From NCBI RefSeq assembly GCF_024124375.1, contig NZ_JAMXRZ010000001.1, forward strand, positions 86,236 to 150,235: a stretch of 64,000 nt of DNA, read 5' to 3'. Shown piece by piece: positions 58,774 to 64,000 of the stretch. The position numbers and the translations under genes are program-made. Position 1 is the stretch's first letter. Every line of letters starts with the position of its first letter. The notes under the pieces are model-generated. The model was given only the letters and a program-made list of their open reading frames with translations. It had not been told where the DNA came from and did not search any database. This DNA comes from Klenkia sp. PcliD-1-E. GTDB taxonomy: Bacteria; Actinomycetota; Actinomycetes; Mycobacteriales; Geodermatophilaceae.

Positions 58774-60264
58774 CTAGCGACCGACCAGGACGACCAGCGA
58801 CTGCGCCGCGGGGGTGATCCAGGCCAGCAGCGGGCCGGGCAGCAGCCCCACCAGCACCGACAGCGCCAGCAGACCCGCCACGGGCGCGACCTCGTGCACA
58901 CGCAGGTCGGTGAAGCCGACCGCGCGGCCGACGGTCGGACCGGTGAGCAGCGACCCGGTGGCCCGCACCAGCAGCACGGCGGTCAGCAGGATCCCGGGGA
59001 CGGCGGCCAGGGCCCACGCGGTGACCCCGATGCTGCCGCTGAGCACCTGGAACTCCGCGACGAACCCGCTGAAGCCGGGCAACCCGAGGGAGCCGAACGC
59101 GGCGATGCCGAACAGGACGGCGAAGCGGGGCGCCGGTCGGGCCAGGCCGCCGTAGTCGGCCAGCGCGTAACTGCCTCGGCGGTCGTGGAGCGCGCCGGCG
59201 AGCAGGAACAGGGCGCCGGTGAGCAGGCCGTGGCTGACCATCTGGGTGACCGCCCCGGTCGCGGCGACCTGCCGGAGGACCGCGTCGCCGCCGGCCAGCC
59301 CCGCCACGCCCACCGCGACCGCGACGTAGCCCATGTGCGTGACCGACGTGTAGGCGACCAACCGCTTGAGGTCGGTCTGGGCCAGGGCAACCAGCCCGCC
59401 GTAGAGCACCGAGACCACCCCGACGGACAGCACCACCCAGGCCCAGGCCTGCCAGGCCTGGGGCAGCACCGGCATGGCGATCCGGACGAACCCGTAGGTG
59501 CCCAGCTTGAGCAGCACCGCGGCCAGCACCGCCGACCCGATGGCCGGGGCGTCGGTGTGCGCGGGGGGCAGCCAGGTGTGGAAGGGCACCAGCGGGGTCT
59601 TGATCGCCAGCCCCAGCAGCACAAGCCCGAGCACCACCGCCCCGCCGACGGGGTGGTCGGCCAGCGGGGCGGCGGCGACGAGGGCGGGGATGTCGAAGGT
59701 GTGCGGGTCGGCGGCGACGTACAGCCCGATGAACCCGGCCAGCAGGGCCAGGCTGCCCAGGAAGGTGTAGAGGAAGAACTGCAGCGCCGAGCGCCGGTTG
59801 TCCCCGTGGCCCCACCCGGCGATGGAGAACCACATGCCGACGATCGTCAGGTCGAAGAACACGAAGAACAGCACGAGGTCCTGGGCGACGAAGACCCCCA
59901 GGCAGGCGGTCTGCAGGAAGAGGAACAGCGCGGCCTGGGCCCGGGGACGGCGCTGCTCGCGCAGCGCGTGCACCGCGCACGCCGCGAACACCACCCCGGT
60001 GAGCAGCAGCAGCGGCAGGGACAGCCCGTCGACCCCGACGTGGTAGCCGACCCCCACCGACGGGATCCAGGACAGCTGACGCTCGAACGCCAGCCCGCCG
60101 GCGGGCGGGGTGCGGTAGGCCAGCGCCAGGGCGACCAGCAGCGCGAGGTCGGCGGCGGTGACCAGCACCCAGGTCCACCGGGCGGCCCGGTCGCCTACGG
60201 GCAACACCGCCAGCAGGCCGGCGGCCAGCAGGGGTGCGAAGACGACCAACTCGAGCACGTTCAC
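58774..60264 (-). CDS. nuoM: NADH-quinone oxidoreductase subunit M
   Basis: A 496-residue antiporter-like subunit. Family marks are LVLFFVFFDLTIVGMWFSI (the channel Glu of TM5 is Asp here), AIKTPLVPFHTWLPPAHTDAPAIGSAVLAAVLLKLGTYG, QTDLKRLVAYTSVTHMGYV and a C-terminal helix. GTG start overlapping the nuoL stop by 4 nt. The usual GWELMLIPMYFL-type Glu in TM5 appears as FFDLTIVGMWF, which is worth noting because that acidic residue takes part in proton transfer. Confidence 0.93.
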   Translation of the reverse strand: MNVLELVVFAPLLAAGLLAVLPVGDRAARWTWVLVTAADLALLVALALAYRTPPAGGLAFERQLSWIPSVGVGYHVGVDGLSLPLLLLTGVVFAACAVHALREQRRPRAQAALFLFLQTACLGVFVAQDLVLFFVFFDLTIVGMWFSIAGWGHGDNRRSALQFFLYTFLGSLALLAGFIGLYVAADPHTFDIPALVAAAPLADHPVGGAVVLGLVLLGLAIKTPLVPFHTWLPPAHTDAPAIGSAVLAAVLLKLGTYGFVRIAMPVLPQAWQAWAWVVLSVGVVSVLYGGLVALAQTDLKRLVAYTSVTHMGYVAVAVGVAGLAGGDAVLRQVAATGAVTQMVSHGLLTGALFLLAGALHDRRGSYALADYGGLARPAPRFAVLFGIAAFGSLGLPGFSGFVAEFQVLSGSIGVTAWALAAVPGILLTAVLLVRATGSLLTGPTVGRAVGFTDLRVHEVAPVAGLLALSVLVGLLPGPLLAWITPAAQSLVVLVGR

Positions 60265-62054
60265 CTCACCACGATCGAGAGCAGGACGGCGGCCAGGACG
60301 GCGGCGAGCGCCAGCACGGCCTGGACGTAGTACTGGTGGGCCAGGCCGGTCTGCGGGCGACGGGCCAGCACCCCCAGGGACCGGGCACCGGCGGTGACCG
60401 CGCGCACCGCAGCAGCCGGGCCGCGGTCGTCGGCCGCCGCTGCGGCGGCGGCCAGCCGGGGAACCGTCCGGGTGATCCCACCGACCCCCCGCCGGACCAG
60501 CAGGTCCTCGGCGCGGGCAGCCCCGGCCACGAGCACCCCGAGCCCGGCCACCACCCGGTCGGCGGCGGTCTGCAGACCCAGCCAGCGTGCCGCCCACCGC
60601 GGCGCGGGCACCGGCCGGCGCAGCACCAGCAGCACGACCCCGACGGCGAGCACGCCGCTGAGGGCCAGCTCGCCCGGGCCGGCGGTGCCGGGGGCCAGAA
60701 CCCCCAGGACGACGGCGCCGGCGGCGAGCGCGCCGAGGGGGAGCAGCTGGCCTGTCGGCACCCGGCCGCGGGGTGGCTGCTCGTCGCCGCCGGGCGCGGG
60801 GTCGGTGCGCGACCACAGCACCCGCAGCGCCGTCCCCGCGTAGGCCGCCGACAGCAACGCCCCGGCCAACCCCACCAGCTGCAGCGGCACCGACTGCTCC
60901 CCGGCCGCCGCCAGCACCGAGTCCTTGGTCAGCCACAGCGACAGCGGCGGCACCCCGGCCAGGGCCAGCAGCCCGACCGACGCCACTGCACCGAGCGCGC
61001 GGAAGCGGCGGGCGATCCCGCGCAGTGCCGGCAGCTGCTTGCTGCCGATCGCGGTCAGCCAGGCACCGGCGGCGAGGAACAGGCCGGCCTTGACCGCGGC
61101 GTGCGCGACCAGCTGGGCGCTGCCGGCCGCGGTCGCCGACACCCCGGCGGCGAGCACCACGAAGCCCAGCTGCGCCGCGGTCGAGGCGGCGAGCAGCTGC
61201 TTCAGGTCGCTCTGCGCCACGGCCACCGCCCCGAGCGCGACGGTGGTGACCGCGCCGACCCAGGCCGCCGTCGGCCCGGCCCAGCCGGTGGCCGCCAGCA
61301 GCGGCGCGGTGCGCAGCAGCAGATACCCGCCCATCGCCACCATGGCCGCGGAGTGCAGCAGTGCGCTCACCGGCGCCGGGCCCTCCATGGCGCGGGACAA
61401 CCAGGCCGAGAACGGCAGCTGCGCGGCCTTGCCGAGCGCGGCCACCAGCACCCCGGCCGCGGCCAGGTGCAGCCACGGCCCGGTGGCCGAGGAGAGCCGG
61501 TCCAGCGACCACCCGGCACCGCCGGCCAGCGCGGCACCACCGGCGACGTAGAGGCCCAGGTCGGTGGTCCGGGTGGTGAGGAAGGCGCTCGCCCCGGCGG
61601 CCACCGGAGCCGGCCGGTCCCACCGCAGGCCGATCAGCGCGTAGGAGCAGGCGCCCATGACCTCCCAGCCCAGCAGAAGCGCCGGCAGGGTCGTCGCGGT
61701 CACCGTCAGCGTCACCGAGCCGGTGAACACCAGCATCAACCCCCAGAAGCGGGCCGGCCACGCCTCGGCGTCCAGGGCCGCGGCCAGCAGGACCAGGGCG
61801 GTCACGGCGCCGACGGACACCAGCACCGGAGCGGCCAGGTCGTCCACGGCCAGGCGGACACCGCCGCCGTCCACCAGCGGCAGGAACGCCCACCCGGCCG
61901 CCGGCCGGCGCACCGCCGCGACCACGGCGGCGGCCGCGACCACTCCGGCGACCCCGACCGCGACCGGTGCCGGTCGACGGACCGGTAGCAGGCACAGCAG
62001 CGCGCCGGCCAGCAGCGGCAGACCCACCAGGACGGCGAGCAGGGCGGCACTCAT
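60261..62054 (-). CDS. nuoL: NADH-quinone oxidoreductase subunit L
   Basis: A 597-residue antiporter-like subunit with the C-terminal lateral-helix extension shortened. Conserved parts: LLLGWEVMGACSYALIGLRW near residue 125 (channel Glu), GKAAQLPFSAWLSRAMEGPAPVSALLHSAAMVAMGGYLL near 205 and AQSDLKQLLAASTAAQLGFVVLAAG near 265. It lies at the far end of the membrane arm. The ATG overlaps the nuoK stop (ATGA). Typical NuoL proteins are a little longer, but the C-terminus ends naturally. Confidence 0.92.
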   Translation of the reverse strand: MSAALLAVLVGLPLLAGALLCLLPVRRPAPVAVGVAGVVAAAAVVAAVRRPAAGWAFLPLVDGGGVRLAVDDLAAPVLVSVGAVTALVLLAAALDAEAWPARFWGLMLVFTGSVTLTVTATTLPALLLGWEVMGACSYALIGLRWDRPAPVAAGASAFLTTRTTDLGLYVAGGAALAGGAGWSLDRLSSATGPWLHLAAAGVLVAALGKAAQLPFSAWLSRAMEGPAPVSALLHSAAMVAMGGYLLLRTAPLLAATGWAGPTAAWVGAVTTVALGAVAVAQSDLKQLLAASTAAQLGFVVLAAGVSATAAGSAQLVAHAAVKAGLFLAAGAWLTAIGSKQLPALRGIARRFRALGAVASVGLLALAGVPPLSLWLTKDSVLAAAGEQSVPLQLVGLAGALLSAAYAGTALRVLWSRTDPAPGGDEQPPRGRVPTGQLLPLGALAAGAVVLGVLAPGTAGPGELALSGVLAVGVVLLVLRRPVPAPRWAARWLGLQTAADRVVAGLGVLVAGAARAEDLLVRRGVGGITRTVPRLAAAAAAADDRGPAAAVRAVTAGARSLGVLARRPQTGLAHQYYVQAVLALAAVLAAVLLSIVVR

Positions 62055-62353
62055 CCGTGCAGCTCGGTGACCGACTCGGCGCTGTCGGTGCCGGCGGTGC
62101 GGTGCAGCAGGGTGGCGACGGCGAAGCCCATCGCCATCTCCACCGTCATCGCGCTGATGACCACCAGCAGCAGCACCTGGCCGTCGGGCGAGGGCGACAG
62201 GAACCACCAGAACCCGGCCGCGGCCAGCACGACCCCGTTGAGCATGAGCTCCAGACCCATCATGACCATGACGACGACCTGCTGGGACAGCGCGCCGTAG
62301 AGCCCGACGCTGAACAGCGCGGAGGCGACCAGGAGCACCGTCTGCAGCGTCAC
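62051..62353 (-). CDS. nuoK: NADH-quinone oxidoreductase subunit K
   Basis: A 100-residue three-helix membrane protein: TVLLVASALFSVGLYGAL, then VVVMVMMGLELMLNGVVLAAAGF with the conserved Glu, then GQVLLLVVISAMTVEMAMGFAVATLLH with the second conserved Glu. Both Glu residues belong to the proton pathway. Start and stop overlap the flanking nuoJ and nuoL by 4 nt each. Confidence 0.93.
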   Translation of the reverse strand: MTLQTVLLVASALFSVGLYGALSQQVVVMVMMGLELMLNGVVLAAAGFWWFLSPSPDGQVLLLVVISAMTVEMAMGFAVATLLHRTAGTDSAESVTELHG

Positions 62354-62916
62354 CGGCCCACCCCGCCCCGGACCGGGTCGACCGGGCGCGACCGCAGGTC
62401 GTCGCCGAACCGGTCGTAGCGGGTGCGGGCGGCGGCCAGGCACAGGGCGGCCACCACCGTCGCGAACAGCACCGCGCTCACGGTGAGCATCACCAGCATC
62501 TTCGACTCCATCAGGGCCACCCCCAGGACGGCGGTCGGGTCGGGTGCCGGTGCGCCGTCCCGGGCGGGCCAGGGCACCAGCACCGAGCCGGAGCCCAGCA
62601 GCAGGAAGCAGCCCACCGCGAGCACCGCCGGGGTGCGGGTGCCGTGGGTCATGCTCATCGGCACCAGCGCCGGGTTCATCCCCATGAACATGACCATGAA
62701 GACGGCCATCACGGCCATCTCCATGGTCATCATCAGCACGGTGATGACCCCGACGAACTCCAGGTCGACCAGCAGCAGTGCGAGCCCGACCGCGGCGAAG
62801 CTCACCGCCAGCGCGTAGCTGGCCCGGGCCATCGAGTCGACCCGGAACACCGCCACCCCGGTGCCGACCGCGACGACGGCCAGCACCCAGAACACGATCC
62901 CCGACAGCACGCTCAC
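62350..62916 (-). CDS. nuoJ: NADH-quinone oxidoreductase subunit J
   Basis: A 188-residue five-helix membrane protein. FWVLAVVAVGTGVAVFRVDSMARASYALAVSFAAVGLALLLVDLEFVGVITVLMMTMEMAVMAVFMVMFMG contains the typical TM3 region, though the usual Tyr and Gly of its pi-bulge are less clear. The last helices are LAVGCFLLLGSGSVLV and MLVMLTVSAVLFATVVAALCL. The GTG start overlaps the nuoH stop by 4 nt; in standard operons nuoI lies between them. Confidence 0.88.
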   Translation of the reverse strand: MSVLSGIVFWVLAVVAVGTGVAVFRVDSMARASYALAVSFAAVGLALLLVDLEFVGVITVLMMTMEMAVMAVFMVMFMGMNPALVPMSMTHGTRTPAVLAVGCFLLLGSGSVLVPWPARDGAPAPDPTAVLGVALMESKMLVMLTVSAVLFATVVAALCLAAARTRYDRFGDDLRSRPVDPVRGGVGR

Positions 62917-63815
62917 CCCACCTCCACGACCGCGACGACCAGCAGCTGCAGCAGCGCCACCGGCAGCAGGACCAGCCAGCCCACCTCGGTGAACCGCTCG
63001 GCGCGCCACAGCGGGAGCCGGCGGGCGACCGCGGCGAGCGCGAGGGCCAGCAGCACCGTCTTCAGCAGCACCCACGCCCAGCCCGGCAGCAGCGGGCCGC
63101 CGCCCCCGCCCAGGAACGCGGTGGCGCCGAACGCCGAGCCGGCCACCAGCAGCAGCCAGCGCCCCCCGGCCAGCAGCAGCCGGTCCACCCCGGACAGCTC
63201 GGCGGCCAGCCCGCCCGCCGCGTCGGGTGACACCGGCGCGCCGAACGGGCCGCGGGCGGTGAACCCGAGGACGCCCAGGCAGTAGACGGCGAACGCCGCC
63301 GGCATCCAGACGACGAACCACAGGCCCTGCTGGGCGGTGACCACGTCGCCCAGGCGCAGGCTGCCGGCCGCCAGCGCCGGGGCGGCGAGGGCGAACATCA
63401 GGGGCAGCTCGTAGGCCAGCGCCTGGGCCAGGAACCGGTAGGCCCCGACCAGCGCGAGCGCGCTGTTGGCGCCCCAGCCGGTCAGCCAGAACACCGCCCA
63501 CAGCACGACGTCCAGGGTGTTGAACCAGACGACGCCGACGCCGAGGTCGGTCACCGTCCAGCCGCCCAGCGGGACCACGGCGACCATCAGCAGCGCCACC
63601 ACCGGGGCGAGGAGCACCGCGCCGCGGCCCAGCAGGGTGTCCGCGGCGAGCGTGGTCCGGCGTTGCTGGCGCAGCAGCCGTGCGGCCTCGGCCCAGGGCC
63701 GGTCCGGCCGGCCCAGCAGCGCGCCGTGGGCGGTGGCGGTCACCGCCGTCGTGGCCAGCAGCACCGCCGCCGCCAGCGGCACCCAGCCGGTGCCGACCGC
63801 GGTGACCTCAGCCAT
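62913..63815 (-). CDS. nuoH: NADH-quinone oxidoreductase subunit H
   Basis: A 300-residue membrane subunit that forms part of the quinone chamber. It has eight helices with LLRQQRRTTLAADTLLGRGAVLLAPVVALLMVAVVPLG, STNSALALVGAYRFLAQALAYELPLMF-type loop (WGANSALALVGAYRFLAQALAYELPLMFAL near residue 115) and ELSGVDRLLLAGGRW near 206. The acidic quinone-site Glu in ALAYELPL is present. Typical NuoH is longer (330-400), so this is a short version. The ATG overlaps the upstream gene by 8 nt. Confidence 0.85.
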   Translation of the reverse strand: MAEVTAVGTGWVPLAAAVLLATTAVTATAHGALLGRPDRPWAEAARLLRQQRRTTLAADTLLGRGAVLLAPVVALLMVAVVPLGGWTVTDLGVGVVWFNTLDVVLWAVFWLTGWGANSALALVGAYRFLAQALAYELPLMFALAAPALAAGSLRLGDVVTAQQGLWFVVWMPAAFAVYCLGVLGFTARGPFGAPVSPDAAGGLAAELSGVDRLLLAGGRWLLLVAGSAFGATAFLGGGGGPLLPGWAWVLLKTVLLALALAAVARRLPLWRAERFTEVGWLVLLPVALLQLLVVAVVEVG

Positions 63816-64000
63816 GCCCGACCCGCTCGGGGGGCACCGTGGTGAGGTCGGCGGGCAGGCTCGCCACCAGCAGCCGGACGGCGGCCAGCTCGTCGCCCTC
63901 GACCAGCCGGGGCAGCAGCCCGAGCAGCCGGGCCGGCCACCCCGCCGGGGCCGGCCCGGGCGCGCCGACGGGGTCTTCCCCGAGAAGGGCGGGGGGCGGG
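63808..64000 (-). CDS. C-terminal end of gene upstream of nuoH (partial)
   Basis: An open frame of 63 codons runs from the window edge to a TGA at 63808-63810, overlapping the nuoH start by 8 nt. The visible peptide (GWPARLLGLLPRLVEGDELAAVRLLVASLPADLTTVPPERVGHG) is helical and not diagnostic. By position it should be another complex I subunit or accessory protein, but I do not recognise it as NuoG or NuoI. Confidence 0.5.
   Translation of the reverse strand, partial: PPPALLGEDPVGAPGPAPAGWPARLLGLLPRLVEGDELAAVRLLVASLPADLTTVPPERVGHG

Noticed and set aside
57350..60178. Minus-strand open frame of 942 codons in the nuo operon
   Set aside because: It is an out-of-frame shadow of nuoN and nuoM, rich in Arg, Pro and Gly.
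1..64000. CRISPR array, rRNA operon or prophage structural genes
   Set aside because: No regularly spaced repeats, rRNA sequence or capsid/tail genes were seen on either strand.

Overview
The window is very GC-rich with dense, overlapping genes (GTGA/ATGA junctions), many GTG starts, mycothiol-type and DUF3140/DUF2332 proteins and a DnaA-like TTGTCCACA box. This points to a high-GC actinobacterium, most likely Geodermatophilaceae or a close relative. The family placement is inference from gene content.

1-16 kb looks like ordinary chromosome. It holds a TIGR03084-type protein with an acyl-CoA dehydrogenase, DUF2332, ribokinase, a methyltransferase/type III polyketide synthase pair, an AAC(2')-type acetyltransferase coupled to an FMN reductase, a LysR regulator, an RsbW-like ATPase, DUF899, a MarR locus with a perfect 20-bp palindrome, a PAS-type GGDEF protein and a STAS protein. 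Two or three GGGAC-N4-GTCC(C/T) dyads resembling DosR/DevR boxes sit in front of the signalling genes.

16.08-28 kb is the end of an integrated mobile element. A 3' half of tRNA-Gly(CCC) marks the junction, followed by a tyrosine recombinase, an excisionase, a 1,688-residue MobF relaxase-helicase-primase fusion, and a parB gene split by a 2.6-kb insertion that carries a conserved unknown protein and an IS110-family transposase. The other end of the element was not found, so it may extend past the window.

28-54 kb is an envelope, respiration and metal island. It encodes DsbA-VKOR-CcdA-TlpA, a CadC-like sensor with a P-type ATPase, ResB, a CDF exporter, CcsB, Lnt, a cupredoxin lipoprotein, an M56 protease with a BlaI-type repressor, cytochrome oxidase subunit I, CopC, a CopD-CtaG fusion, a P450, three M23 peptidases, a lone MotA and CtaG. 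Nine copies of a 19-bp dyad, CTACTA-N7-TAGTAG, lie in its promoter regions and nowhere else I could find. This suggests one regulon run by the local BlaI/M56 pair, and it is the most interesting feature of the window. One M23 gene also has a c-di-AMP (ydaO/yuaA) riboswitch, and an apparently orphan cobalamin riboswitch follows ctaG.

54-57.3 kb is a CsoR-controlled copZ-copA copper efflux operon with a CsoR-type box. 57.4-64 kb is a complex I membrane-arm operon, nuoH-J-K-L-M-N (minus strand), without nuoI at its usual place; the window ends in the gene upstream of nuoH.
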